DNA from: Arthrobacter sp. zg-Y1171
Lineage (GTDB): Bacteria > Actinomycetota > Actinomycetes > Actinomycetales > Micrococcaceae
NCBI RefSeq assembly: GCF_025244845.1
Contig: NZ_CP104264.1
Span: 1,488,001 to 1,552,000, forward strand
Length of the DNA stretch: 64,000 bases
Reading direction: 5' to 3'
The notes under the pieces are model-generated. The model had not been told where the DNA came from and did no database searches. It worked only from the letters and a program-made list of their open reading frames with translations. Below, piece by piece: positions 25,770 through 35,069 of the stretch. The position numbers and the translations under genes were made by a program. The stretch's first letter is position 1. Each line of letters opens with the position of its first letter.

Positions 25770-26605
25770 AACCCGATACCTATCTCAGGGCCCTGCGCAC
25801 GCTGGACCCGGCACCGCGTTCCGCACCGGACGGCGAATCCCGACGGCGGTACGAGACGGGACTGCAGCAGATCCTTGCCACCGATCCCACAGCCGGGGCG
25901 GGCACAACAGCCGAACGGATCGAGCTGGCCCCGCGTCGGCAGCACCGGCGCACCCGCTGGATAGCGGTACCGGCCGTCGCGGCGGTCCTGGCGGCCGCCG
26001 TCGCACTGGCCCCGAACCTGCTTAGCGCGGAAAATGCTTACGCTTCCTGGACACCCGTCCCTGAGACCCTGACCGACGCAGACCTGGCCACCACGGAAAA
26101 GGCATGCCGCGAGCAGGGCCTGAACATCGACTCTCCGTCACTCGACATCGCCGAGCGCAGGGGGGAGTGGGTGGTGCTCCTTTACGCCGGAGCGAACGAT
26201 ACCTCCGCGGACTGTCTGGCGCATGTGCCGGTAGGCAGCGGCCGGGCGGACGACGTCGCAACCTCGGGCAACGGCGGAAAAGGTGCAGTGCCCGTCGGGG
26301 ATCAGTTCACGCAGGGTCCCATCACCGAATACAACGACCGCAGGACGCTGATCAGCCGGCCGCGGCCTACGGTTTCCCTCACCCAGGGCCATATCGGGGA
26401 CAACGTTGTCGCCGTAACCATTCACACGGCCGATGGGCAGCAGGTCCAGGCCTCCCTCGAAGACGGCCGGTACGTTGCCTGGTGGCCGGGAACCGCGTTC
26501 GGTTCCGAGCTTGAGGGCAACGGCGGCCCCGCACCTGACCTCGCCTACACCATCACCCTTCGTGACGGGACGGTCCTGGACGACGCCGAACCGACCAGCC
26601 CCTGA
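25766..26605 (+). CDS. Single-pass membrane partner of the ECF sigma factor
   Basis: 279 residues from the ATG that overlaps the sigma factor stop. A cytosolic part (about 1-60, Arg-rich at the end) precedes one transmembrane helix (WIAVPAVAAVLAAAVALAP), and the remaining ~190 residues are predicted extracellular with two Cys (ACREQG, ADCLAH) that could form a disulfide. The layout matches the CU044_5270-like family often encoded beside ECF sigma factors. A regulatory role is inferred from position only. Confidence 0.75.
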   Translation: MKPDTYLRALRTLDPAPRSAPDGESRRRYETGLQQILATDPTAGAGTTAERIELAPRRQHRRTRWIAVPAVAAVLAAAVALAPNLLSAENAYASWTPVPETLTDADLATTEKACREQGLNIDSPSLDIAERRGEWVVLLYAGANDTSADCLAHVPVGSGRADDVATSGNGGKGAVPVGDQFTQGPITEYNDRRTLISRPRPTVSLTQGHIGDNVVAVTIHTADGQQVQASLEDGRYVAWWPGTAFGSELEGNGGPAPDLAYTITLRDGTVLDDAEPTSP

Positions 26606-26647
26606 GGGGTACCGTCGTACGGGTACCGGGCCCTTCGTACGCATCGG

Positions 26648-27568
26648 CTAGCTGGGACGGTCCAGGATGCTCAGTGCCCGATAGATGGTTGTGTGGATAG
26701 GTGCAGGGGTATTGTGCTTCGCGGCGATACGGGCGAGGGCGCCGTTTTGTTCTTCGAGTTCGGAAGGGCGACCCGCGATGAGGTCGCGCTGCATGGAAGC
26801 GGTGCTGTCGGGCGTGAATGCGTCGTACTGGGCCATTGTCGTTTTCACGTCATCCTCGGTGAGGTTCACTCCAACCGCTGCGGCGATCGTGGCGACTTCA
26901 CGCATGGCGTCTTCAACTAATGCCCGCGTGCCCGGGTGGGTCCGCGTTTCACCCACGTTTTTACGGCACAGCGCTCCGACGCCGCCGTAGGAAGCAATGA
27001 GCATGAACTTCCGCCACAGCTCGGTGGTGATGTCGTCAGAGATACGGGTGCTGATGCCGGCTGAAATCAAAGCGGCGGCGAGGGCCTGTACGCGGGCTGT
27101 TGGTGTGCCGTCGAGCTCTCCGAGGGTGACAGCGGGATTCCCGCCAACATGATGGACGTGCCCGGGCTCGACTAGATAGGAGATGATCATGCACAGACCG
27201 CCCAGAGCATGCCCGCCGCCAACGGCTGCTGTGATCTGTTCGGATGCGGTGACCCCGTTCTGCAGCGGCAGCACCGGGGTATCGGGGCCGAGGAGCGGCA
27301 GCGCGGTTTGCATGACGTCGCGGACCTGGCCGGCTTTGCAGCCTAGGACGACGGCGTCGCACACCCCGATGGCTGCAGCGTCCGTTGAAACACCGGCCAG
27401 CGCGATGAATTCATCCCGTCCGTCGCCCGAGGTGAGGTGAATCCCATGGTCGGAAAGGGGATCGACATGGCGGGGCGTAACCAGGAGGTGGACGTCGTGG
27501 CCTGCCCGGGACAGGGCGGCGGCGAAGTAGGCGCCGACTCCGCCGGCGCCGACGATTCCGATCTTCAT
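26648..27568 (-). CDS. Ketopantoate reductase-family protein (PanE/ApbA-like)
   Basis: 306 residues. N-terminal NADP-binding GAGGVGAYFAAAL, then LGCKAGQV and PLQNGVTASEQI as in PanE, and a helical C-terminal domain with ELWRKFMLIASYGGVGAL, where the conserved catalytic Lys sits. PanE makes pantoate for coenzyme A; many Actinobacteria have several paralogs with other substrates, so I leave the symbol open. Stand-alone gene. Confidence 0.85.
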   Translation of the reverse strand: MKIGIVGAGGVGAYFAAALSRAGHDVHLLVTPRHVDPLSDHGIHLTSGDGRDEFIALAGVSTDAAAIGVCDAVVLGCKAGQVRDVMQTALPLLGPDTPVLPLQNGVTASEQITAAVGGGHALGGLCMIISYLVEPGHVHHVGGNPAVTLGELDGTPTARVQALAAALISAGISTRISDDITTELWRKFMLIASYGGVGALCRKNVGETRTHPGTRALVEDAMREVATIAAAVGVNLTEDDVKTTMAQYDAFTPDSTASMQRDLIAGRPSELEEQNGALARIAAKHNTPAPIHTTIYRALSILDRPS

Positions 27569-27702
27569 GATTGTGTGGTTGGTAGGTTGCGCATGCGGCT
27601 AAGGATAACCATGACGGGAAGGCAGTCGCTCCCCACCGGAGCATCACCGCCCTACCGAGCTTTCCTCCGGGAATGACATCGGCAATATGGCAGACTCTGC
27701 GA

Positions 27703-27915
27703 ATGCCACTTATTCAGGTACTTAACGCCTCGCCGTCCACCACCGAGAAGAAGCGCCAGCTGCTGGCAGCGCTTACGGAAACTTATGCCCGGGTTATGGA
27801 GATTCGGCCGGACACTATTCGGGTTGTTCTTCACGAGCTGCCCCGTGAGAATTGGTCGGTCGCCGGAGTGACCCTGGCGGACTCCGGCCAGGATGAATCC
27901 GTCCGGGCCGGCTGA
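27703..27915 (+). CDS. 4-oxalocrotonate tautomerase-like protein
   Basis: 70 residues from ATG 27703, chosen because it places Pro at position 2 (MPLIQVL), the catalytic base of the tautomerase family; the upstream start at 27673 would bury it. ENWSVAGVTLAD in the second half is also typical. Small oligomeric enzymes of this group isomerise enol/keto forms in aromatic degradation; the substrate here is unknown. Confidence 0.85.
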   Translation: MPLIQVLNASPSTTEKKRQLLAALTETYARVMEIRPDTIRVVLHELPRENWSVAGVTLADSGQDESVRAG

Positions 27916-28086
27916 CGACAGTCGCCGTTCCCCACCGGCAGCGGATGCGTCCCAGCCCGTTAGGGCCAGTCGACCGGGTACGGCGATTCCATTTCCTTCG
28001 GCCGACTGGAGCGCTCGGACTCTGAACTATCCACCCCACCTTGGGCGGCCGCTAAAGAATCCTTCGATGGGGCACAGATTCAAGGT

Positions 28087-28554
28087 TTAGAGGTGCTTCT
28101 TCATTTTCGTGGTCACTATTTCGTAACCCATCGATTCGTAGAGTCCTCGGGCGCCGTGGTTGAATCCGAAGACGCTGAGTCCAAGGGTGTGGGCGCCTTG
28201 GGAACGCGCGTAGTCTTCGGCCAGCTTCATTGCCTTCCTGCCTAGCCCTTTGCCGCGATGCTCCTCATCAACGACTATGTCCCACACCCACCAAGAGCGA
28301 TGATCTTCAGAACTGTCAGTTCCAACCCAAAGGTAGCCAATGGTTGTGCCGGTACCGTCAAGAACATCGAACACGGCATTATCTGTGGTTGGAATGTTCT
28401 CAGGAAACGCGGCATCTAGGCTCTCATAAGCGCGCCGATGTGCCTCTTGCGGGGATTCGCCTGTCGTAATGAGATCAGATGCGTATTCAGTGCGGCTTCG
28501 TTCCATCCAGGCAGGGAATTGTTGGGCGCGGAGAGGGACGAGCTGAACAGTCAT
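28087..28554 (-). CDS. GNAT acetyltransferase
   Basis: 155 residues. The acetyl-CoA site is HRGKGLGRKAMKLAEDYA, preceded by the strand WWVWDIVVD and followed by the family ending GFNHGARGLYESMGYEIV. The layout fits the stand-alone RimI-like group. The acceptor is unknown. It belongs to a local run of three GNAT genes (28.1-29.9 kb), one of them broken. Confidence 0.9.
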   Translation of the reverse strand: MTVQLVPLRAQQFPAWMERSRTEYASDLITTGESPQEAHRRAYESLDAAFPENIPTTDNAVFDVLDGTGTTIGYLWVGTDSSEDHRSWWVWDIVVDEEHRGKGLGRKAMKLAEDYARSQGAHTLGLSVFGFNHGARGLYESMGYEIVTTKMKKHL

Positions 28555-28820
28555 TTGATCAGCTTGACAGTAAGATGCAGGAGCGGCAAAAGCCGTTACC
28601 GAGATCCTCGCGGAGAGATTGAGAGCGTCTCACGAGCGATGGAATCAGAGACAACTGCGACGAATCCATGGCGCGGGAGGAACGTCTGCTCTCCCAGTAC
28701 AGTGGCCACCAACGGCACCTCGGACTGGTCATTGTGCCCTTTCGGAACGGCCGGGCAGTGGAGAAGCCCCCGGAGACAGGGAATGAGTTATGCGGGGCTG
28801 CCGTGGGTTATCGTTCCCGG

Positions 28821-29317
28821 ATGATGTTTGAAACCGACCGCCTTGAAGCCCGCCACTTTGTGGAGAGGATCTGGAGGACTTTGCAGCGCTCTGCGCGGAT
28901 CCTGCGGTCATGCGGTTCGTCGGTGACGGGACGACATTGGACCGGTTCGAAGTCGCAGGATGGATTCAGGTCTGCAAAGAAAAGTATGCGAAGCGCGGCT
29001 ATGGCACCTCACCCGTCTTTGAACGGGACAGCGGCGAATTTGTCGGCTATTGCGGCGTCATCCGTGCGCCCGGCCAGGACTTCGACGAACTGATATACGT
29101 TTTCCATCAAAGGTTCTGGGGCAAAGGTTATGCCACCGAAATTGGCCGGTCGATGCTCGCCTACGTCTTTGAGGTCTCTAATCTGGAGTTCATCTCCGCG
29201 ACGATCGATGCCGGCAACGAGCAGTCGAAACGGGTAGCGCGCAAGATCGGAATGGCGGAGCGGCCGTTTCCCGACGACGAGGTGAGCTACTGGACTATCG
29301 ATCGCCCTGACGACTAA
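28821..29317 (+). pseudogene. Frameshifted RimJ/RimL-type GNAT acetyltransferase
   Basis: Reading starts at ATG 28821 or 28824 (MFETDRLEARHFVE) and continues in another frame from base 28865 (EDLEDFAALCADPAVMRFVG to the stop at 29317). The second part has the acetyl-CoA motif RFWGKGYATEIG and the usual ending VARKIGMAER. A single missing base near 28863-28868 (GAGAGGAT where GAGGAGGAT is expected) explains the break. It may be a true pseudogene or a sequencing error. The second part from ATG 28910 is open for 135 residues. Confidence 0.8.
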
Positions 29318-29889
29318 CGGGCCTGGCCCTCGACGCCGATAGCCCCTTGTCTCTTCCCCGCCGCATCGTGCAACGAAGAGCGGTACCGCACCTCCGTCAG
29401 GGTGGAGCCGGAGAAGGACTCTTCTTTGGTTGCTCCGTCCAAGGACATTCCCCTTCGTTCGTAGAATTTCCTTCCCCGCTGGTTGGAATCCAGCACCCAC
29501 ACGGACAAAGCGGTGTGTCCGCTTTCGCGCAGTTGGTTCAGCGCTGCTTCCCACAAGCGGCGCCCGACTCCCGTGCCGACAAATTCCTCCAGGAGGTAGA
29601 GGGCGGTGACCTCTCCGACCTGCGGGTCGGCGTCGTCGTCGCTGCTGCTGTCCGCATGGGAAAACCCCACGACGTTCGAGCCGATCACGGCCAAATGTGG
29701 TTGCGGCACCTGCCCTTCATGGATCATTCGCTTCCAGCCCGCAGCTCTCCGCTCAATGTCCAGTGCATCGAGGAGGGAATCGGGCATCAATCCGCGATAG
29801 GCCCATTGCCATGCGTGGACATGGACGCGAGCGAGGTTGTGGGCGTCATTTTCGATGGCTCGGCGGATTTCAACGGCTGGCATGGGCAT
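29314..29889 (-). CDS. GNAT acetyltransferase
   Basis: 191 residues. N-terminal EIRRAIENDAHNLARVHVHA and the motif EFVGTGVGRRLWEAA show a GNAT of the RimI/PhnO type; LDSNQRGRKFYERRGM is the classical last helix-strand. The C-terminal ~25 residues go beyond the usual fold. Start at ATG 29889 or 29883. It converges with the frameshifted GNAT with a 4-bp overlap. Confidence 0.88.
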   Translation of the reverse strand: MPMPAVEIRRAIENDAHNLARVHVHAWQWAYRGLMPDSLLDALDIERRAAGWKRMIHEGQVPQPHLAVIGSNVVGFSHADSSSDDDADPQVGEVTALYLLEEFVGTGVGRRLWEAALNQLRESGHTALSVWVLDSNQRGRKFYERRGMSLDGATKEESFSGSTLTEVRYRSSLHDAAGKRQGAIGVEGQAR

Positions 29890-30074
29890 TAGTCAACAAT
29901 GAGAAGGCTATTTGCGCTAGGACTTTCTTTGGCGCACAGGGGGATATTGCCCCGGGCCCGTGATTGGACGGTTGCGCCATTCGTTAGGGTGTCTAAAGTA
30001 AGGCCGTCCCACGGGCACAACGTGACAGTGGTCGGCACACTCCGGTTTTCGGGTACCACCGTGGGGGAATCAGC

Positions 30075-31448
30075 ATGAACAAGCACGTCGTCGCACCTTG
30101 TCTTGCAGCGCTGCTGCTCGTTACGGCCTGTGCTCCGTCGTCGCAGGATCCAGCCTCTTCAACCGACGGGGCCGATGCGTCCCCGTCCCGGACCTCCGCC
30201 CCTGTTCCGGCGAGCCCCTCCCGGACACCCGAGCCCACCGCGACTGAGCGGCCAACGCTGGGCAAGCCCGCCTCCTACGAGGAAGGCTTTCCCTACGCGA
30301 CCGGTGCCCTACCGGCGCGGTGGCTGAGCCAAGCCGGTTGGTACGCCCAAAAAGGGGCCGGGGCGGAGGTCATCGGTGACCTGACTGCCTTCGTTGAGCA
30401 GGATATGCAGACCCGGGACCAGACCCTCGTGGTGACCGACAGCGCCGGCGACATCCTGTATCGGTCGCCGTCCCTCGGACTGGACCCGGAACAGCGCGTC
30501 GAGCCGTCCCTGGACCGGGTGCGGCAGAACGGGCAGGAGTCCTTCACGTTTTACCAGATCGGCGTGCCGCTCCAGCCAGGCGCCGGTCAAGGTGCTGCAC
30601 CCGTTGCCCAGCTGATCGTCGTCGACGCGGCGGGGAAAGCAACGGCCGTCGAAGAGGATATGACCGGCTACCGTCCGACGTCGACGCATGACGGTAACGG
30701 TGCGCTGGCCTTCACCGCCACCGACGGCGGCCTCGGCATGCAAAGCGGCGTCGCAGCCGGCCCGGACAGCGCCGGTTTTGTCCGGGTGCTCAATGCCGAG
30801 ACAGGACTGCTGGAACCGATTCCGGAACTTGAGGGGCAGTCCTGGCTGGCCCGGATCGACGGGGTGGACGTGTACCGCTCACCCCGGGCAGCGAACCCGC
30901 AGCAGGGTCTGCCGGAGGCAACGCTCAGCATTGGCGAATGGTCGACGACGTTCGCGGACCATCCGTCCGGGTCCATCGTCTTCGGCTCCACGTTCGTTTC
31001 CGTCCGCAAAGTGGACGAGACGTGCGAGTCCGTCGACGTGCACACCGGGCAACCGGTTGTCTTCGAGGGCGCGGCACAGGGATGCGCCTTCCCGGCGGCC
31101 CGGCTGCCCGGATACGCAACAGCGGCCAGCCCGAATGGTGAGCTGCATCTGATGCACTGGCAGAACGAACAGGGCGTTGACGCGCAGTGGGTGGTGAATC
31201 TGAGGACGGGGGAGCAGAAGCGGATCGACCCGGCGTCAGACTTTTACCCCGCCATGGTCTCCGACGCGGGCGAGGTGTACGGCAGGAACAACGCCGGGGA
31301 TAGAACCGGGTACCTGAAGTTCCCGGAGCAGATGGCGCCGCAGTTCGACGAGGCGAAGCGTGACCTCCCCACGGCGATCACCAGTGAGGGCCTGGCAATG
31401 TTCAAGTACGAGGACCTGCCGACCTATTTCGCGCTGCCGGTGGACTAG
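30075..31448 (+). CDS. Large secreted lipoprotein of unknown function
   Basis: 457 residues. A signal peptide ends in the lipobox LVTAC (Cys19), followed by a Ser/Pro/Thr-rich linker to about residue 60, so the mature protein should be tethered outside the membrane. The rest is rich in beta strands with repeated turns such as VVTDSAGDILYRS, VVDAAGKATAV and VSDAGEVYGRNN, a pattern suggesting a beta-propeller-like fold. I recognise no named domain. The next genes point the other way. Confidence 0.8.
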   Translation: MNKHVVAPCLAALLLVTACAPSSQDPASSTDGADASPSRTSAPVPASPSRTPEPTATERPTLGKPASYEEGFPYATGALPARWLSQAGWYAQKGAGAEVIGDLTAFVEQDMQTRDQTLVVTDSAGDILYRSPSLGLDPEQRVEPSLDRVRQNGQESFTFYQIGVPLQPGAGQGAAPVAQLIVVDAAGKATAVEEDMTGYRPTSTHDGNGALAFTATDGGLGMQSGVAAGPDSAGFVRVLNAETGLLEPIPELEGQSWLARIDGVDVYRSPRAANPQQGLPEATLSIGEWSTTFADHPSGSIVFGSTFVSVRKVDETCESVDVHTGQPVVFEGAAQGCAFPAARLPGYATAASPNGELHLMHWQNEQGVDAQWVVNLRTGEQKRIDPASDFYPAMVSDAGEVYGRNNAGDRTGYLKFPEQMAPQFDEAKRDLPTAITSEGLAMFKYEDLPTYFALPVD

Positions 31449-31460
31449 CGGAAACCTGGC

Positions 31461-32135
31461 TCAATGGCAGGCGACCGGCTGCTGCTCAAACCTGGTGGGC
31501 CCCACGGGCACGTAACCGCTGAGCTCGTTGCCGTCGGCGTCGACCTGCACCGTGTATTCACTGTCTTCAACCAGCCGATACCCGTTGGGGGTGGAGGCGC
31601 CGCCGACGGTGAGCAGCCCGCCGGACGCGGTCCATTCCAGGGTGTAGTTGCCGGCCTCGATCGGCCGGTAGCCGTCGTCGCTGTTCCACTCACCGGCCAG
31701 CCTGCCGATTCCGTGGCTGCCGACCGCGTAAACCTTGCCGCTTCCTGACATGAGGAAAGCGGACTCACGCACTGCGGCGCGGCAGCCCTCCGGTCCCTGG
31801 GGATCCAGAATGAAGCTCTCGGTCCCTGCGTCGAGCAGCGATCCGACGGCGATTCCGACTCCCGCGACGGCGGCCGCCAGCAGTGCCGGAACGGGGGAGT
31901 GCAACCGTGGATTTTTGCGGTCGCCGACGCGGTTCCGAGAGCCGAGCCACCGAATCGCCACGGAGGCCAGCAGCAGCGCGGCGGCCGCCGGCCAGGGGCT
32001 GACGACGTGGGAGCCGATCACGAGGATCCAGCCGGTGGCAGATGACAGGACTAACGCGAGCCCAAGCAGCAGGCAGGCACCGGGCACAACAACCCGCAGC
32101 GCAACTGTCCGGTAGCGAGGTTCGTTGGAGTCCAC
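31461..32135 (-). CDS. Membrane-anchored protein of unknown function
   Basis: 224 residues: three hydrophobic helices in the first ~105 residues, then a predicted extracytoplasmic domain of about 115 residues with beta character (GYRPIEAGNYTLEWTASG, GYRLVEDSEYTVQVDADG form two similar units). Two Cys are present in the outer part, one at its start and one next to the end. Four bases separate it from the phosphotransferase remnant upstream on the same strand. Confidence 0.65.
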   Translation of the reverse strand: MDSNEPRYRTVALRVVVPGACLLLGLALVLSSATGWILVIGSHVVSPWPAAAALLLASVAIRWLGSRNRVGDRKNPRLHSPVPALLAAAVAGVGIAVGSLLDAGTESFILDPQGPEGCRAAVRESAFLMSGSGKVYAVGSHGIGRLAGEWNSDDGYRPIEAGNYTLEWTASGGLLTVGGASTPNGYRLVEDSEYTVQVDADGNELSGYVPVGPTRFEQQPVACH

Positions 32136-32138
32136 CGG

Positions 32139-32707
32139 TTACAAGCTTTCCCGGAGCCACGCGTTTGCCCGGGCGACCGCTTGCCCGATCTCGTCCGTGG
32201 GCCGGCCGTTCAATAACGCGAACGCGACTTGCTGCAGCCGGAAGGTGTTCCGCCGGATGGCAGCACGGCGCACTTCCGCGGAGCCGGCGATCAGCGGCAG
32301 CTTGTCCCACCCGTTCCAGACACCGATGCAGGCAAGATCCGTGGAGCGGTCGCTCCGGGACGCCAGATCCCAATCCAGTACCCCGACTATGCGGTTCCCT
32401 TCCCAGAACACGTTGTGCCCTCCGAGGTCTCGAAGCTGGCCGGGTTCGCCTTCCCCTGCAGGGCACGGTCCGCCGGGGAAGCCGATCGAGTCCGGGATGC
32501 TGTCCACCAGCTTCTGCCGCTTCCGCATGGCGGCCGCCGTGTCCGAGTCCCGTGCAATTCGAACGGCGGCGGTGCCGTCCAGCAGGACCACGGTGTGGGC
32601 TGACCCTATGTCCACAATTGAGCGGGTGATGCTTGGGCAGCGGGCGGCAGCCCTTCAATGGCGGCATCCACGAGGGCATGGAGTGTGCGGCTCTCGATTG
32701 TCCCCAT
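32139..32707 (-). pseudogene. Broken aminoglycoside/macrolide-type phosphotransferase (APH family)
   Basis: Two lesions are visible. From ATG 32707 the first frame gives MGTIESRTLHALVDAAIEG and soon stops; the family continues in another frame near base 32605 with SAHTVVLLDGTAAVRIARD, the N-lobe of an APH kinase. Later, PAGEGEPGQLRDL runs directly into GGHNVFWEG, whereas intact kinases have a ~65-residue stretch and the catalytic HGDL before the GxNVLW segment; only DL remains. The C-lobe GVLDWDLAS is present. The product cannot be an active kinase. Confidence 0.75.
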
Positions 32708-32787
32708 GGTCAGAACCTAACAGGATGGTCAAACGGTCGTAGGACGCTACTCTGATCCGGGCCCCGGCCGACTCACAATCAGCCCCG

Positions 32788-33297
32788 TTACGGCCGCTCT
32801 GCTGCCGCCCGCTGGCGGCCGGCATGCGTGCGGGCCTTCATCCGGTTGCCGCACACTGCCATGGAACACCACTTGGCGGTGCCCGGCCTGCTCCTGTCGA
32901 TGAGGAAGAGGTTGCACTCGTTGTTGGCACAAGGACGAAGACGGCCTGGTAATTCCCGGACAACACGGGACCAGGCAAGCGCCGCACGGAAGGCTATCCG
33001 CTCGTCCTCCGGCGCACGCACTTCCCAGTGGAGTCCCTGCGGAGTGACCCGGGGGACCAGGGCGCCGTCGCCCAGCGCTGTTGAAAGGCGGGACAGTGCG
33101 TCATTGGATTCCCGGACGGCGTCCTGCAGGCACTCCCGCATCCGTCGAAGATGTTCAAGCTCGGCTGGAGAGCCCGTGCCTCCGTAGCGTGCAACGAACT
33201 CGACGCAGGAGGCGCCCGCGAGTCCATCCGTGGGACGGCCCGCGACAACGGGTGTGCTGTTCAGCAGCGCCAGCAGCAGGTCTTCATCCTCGACCAT
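32788..33297 (-). CDS. CGNR zinc-finger (ABATE) transcription factor
   Basis: 169 residues from ATG 33297, which has AAAGGAA 5 bp upstream; the frame extends to 33363 without a site. An N-terminal ABATE-like ligand domain is followed by the C-terminal treble-clef CANNECNLFLIDRSRPGT, then KWCSMAVCGNRMKAR, giving the four zinc Cys and the CGNR motif. These are stress-type regulators in actinobacteria. The divergent hydrolase gene starts 110 bp away and is a likely target. Confidence 0.92.
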   Translation of the reverse strand: MVEDEDLLLALLNSTPVVAGRPTDGLAGASCVEFVARYGGTGSPAELEHLRRMRECLQDAVRESNDALSRLSTALGDGALVPRVTPQGLHWEVRAPEDERIAFRAALAWSRVVRELPGRLRPCANNECNLFLIDRSRPGTAKWCSMAVCGNRMKARTHAGRQRAAAERP

Positions 33298-33407
33298 CGG
33301 GTTCCTTTCTCGGAGGACGGCACACTTTCCAGGGGTTACGCGGGTGCGCTGAACGAGTTCCATGCTACCGTCCCATAACCAGTAAAACGATTGTTAGGGG
33401 TTAGTCC

Positions 33408-34268
33408 ATGGTCGCCGTCCATCACCGCACCGTTTCCGTCAACGGCCTAGACGTGTTTTACCGCGAAGCCGGCCCCGTGGACGCCCCGGTGCTGCTGCTC
33501 CTGCACGGATATCCCACCAGCTCGCACATGTTCCGCCACCTCATCCCCAGGCTCGCCGAACAATACCGGGTGATCGCCCCGGACTCCATCGGCTTTGGCC
33601 GCTCGTCAGCGCCGTCGGTGGAGGAGTTTACGTACACTTTCGACGGGCTGGCCGAGGTGACGCGTGCTTTCCTGGTGGAACTCGGCGTGGACGCCTATAC
33701 GGTCTACACCCAGGACTACGGCGCCCCCATCGCCTGGCGGCTGGCGCTGGCCAACCCGGCAGCGGTGGAAGGCGTGATTTCGCAGAACGGCAACGCCTAC
33801 GAAGAGGGTTTTGTGCACGACTTCTGGGCGCCCATCTGGGCCTACGGTGCGGACCCTTCGCCGGAAAACAAGGCGGTCCTGCGTCCGGCCTTGGGCCGGG
33901 AGGCAGTCGAGTGGCAGTACAAGCACGGCGTTCCGGATCCCACCACAGTGGACCCGGACGCCTGGGAGCACGATCTGGCGCTCCTGGCCCGCCCCGGCGT
34001 CGACGAGGCCCAACTGGCGCTCTTCGGCGACTACCACACCAACCGGGCACTGTATCCGGCGCTCCACGAATTGCTGCGTTCCACCCAGGTTCCTGTGCTT
34101 GCCGTATGGGGGCGGAATGACGAAATCTTCGGTCCGGCCGGAGCCGAAGCGTTCCGCCAGGATGTCCCCAAGGCGCGCGTGGAACTTCTCGACGGCGGCC
34201 ACTTCCTCCTCGAGTCACACCTCGACGAGGTTGCGGACATCATTCTCGACTGGCGGTCCGGGTTCTAG
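33408..34268 (+). CDS. Alpha/beta hydrolase, haloalkane dehalogenase/epoxide hydrolase type
   Basis: 286 residues. The oxyanion-hole motif HGYPTSS (33-39) and the nucleophile elbow YTQDYGAP with Asp103 place it with Asp-nucleophile hydrolases (dehalogenases and epoxide hydrolases), not esterases. The catalytic His lies in LLDGGHFLLESH near the end and the cap domain spans about 135-210. Likely detoxifies epoxides or halides. Its divergent neighbour encodes a CGNR regulator. Confidence 0.9.
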   Translation: MVAVHHRTVSVNGLDVFYREAGPVDAPVLLLLHGYPTSSHMFRHLIPRLAEQYRVIAPDSIGFGRSSAPSVEEFTYTFDGLAEVTRAFLVELGVDAYTVYTQDYGAPIAWRLALANPAAVEGVISQNGNAYEEGFVHDFWAPIWAYGADPSPENKAVLRPALGREAVEWQYKHGVPDPTTVDPDAWEHDLALLARPGVDEAQLALFGDYHTNRALYPALHELLRSTQVPVLAVWGRNDEIFGPAGAEAFRQDVPKARVELLDGGHFLLESHLDEVADIILDWRSGF

Positions 34269-34289
34269 CCGGCAGCGCCGCGGCAAAAC

Positions 34290-34318
34290 GACGACGGCGG
34301 GGCCGGGCGGCCGTCGTC
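34290..34318 (+). terminator. GC-rich hairpin after the hydrolase gene
   Basis: GACGACGG pairs with CCGTCGTC across a 13-base GC-rich loop, 22 bp past the hydrolase stop. No T tract. The rest of 34269-34556 holds no supported gene. Confidence 0.4.
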
Positions 34319-34556
34319 GGAGAGCCCCACCGTCTACGATTCCCGGGGAAAGAACCATGAGAAGCTACCGCCGGTCCTGTTCTCGCGCTGCTGCGGGTGG
34401 GCGAGGGCCTTGAGAACGGACCGTCGAGGACGCGGTCGCCGGCGTTGGTCGGCTGCTGTGCGGGCTGGGATCTGCGGCCATGAACCCGGCATGACAAGAT
34501 GGCCTGCATTGCTGTGTCTATGAGTCCCAGCACTCACCAACCCTGAAGGAGCTCCG

Positions 34557-35069
34557 ATGCCCGCTTCCGAAATGCGTTCGAAAACGCTTGAATACTCCCC
34601 TGCCGAACGGGACGTCGCACGCATATTCTCGCGGACCGGACTCGAGCACCTGCAGGCGCTTGCCGCCGGTGAGGTTCCCGGCCCGCCGATCAGCAGCCAC
34701 GTGGGGCTGCGCCTCGTCAGCGTGAGCGAGGGGGATGTGGTGATGACGGCGGAACCGGACGAATCGCACTACAACCCGATCGGGTCCGTCCACGGCGGCT
34801 TTTTCGCCACCGTCCTGGACTCCGCCTGCGGCTGCGCCGTGCACTCCACGCTGCCGGCCGGCGCCGGCTACACCAGCCTCGAACTCAAAGTGTCCTTCCT
34901 GCGGCCCGCCACCGCGAACACGGGCACCGTCACCGCCCACGGATGGGTGACCAAGGCCGGACGCAACGCAGCGTTTGTCGAAGCGGACCTGCGCGACGCC
35001 GCCGGCCGGGTTCTCGCTACCGCGTCAAGCACCTGCCTGGTGGTGGGTCCCGAGCCGTCGGGAAGTTGA
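34557..35069 (+). CDS. PaaI-family hotdog thioesterase
   Basis: 170 residues. Hotdog signatures: HYNPIGSVHGGFFATVLDSACGCA (the HGG turn and following helix), then SLELKVSFLRPA and the closing strand ASSTCLVV. It should hydrolyse acyl-CoA thioesters in the cytosol; the acyl group is unknown. AAGGAG is 7 bp before the ATG. About 40 N-terminal residues precede the fold, more than in E. coli PaaI. Confidence 0.88.
   Translation: MPASEMRSKTLEYSPAERDVARIFSRTGLEHLQALAAGEVPGPPISSHVGLRLVSVSEGDVVMTAEPDESHYNPIGSVHGGFFATVLDSACGCAVHSTLPAGAGYTSLELKVSFLRPATANTGTVTAHGWVTKAGRNAAFVEADLRDAAGRVLATASSTCLVVGPEPSGS

Noticed and set aside
34269..34556. Open frames between the hydrolase and the thioesterase
   Set aside because: They are Arg/Pro-rich frames typical of GC-rich noncoding DNA, without a ribosome binding site or family resemblance.
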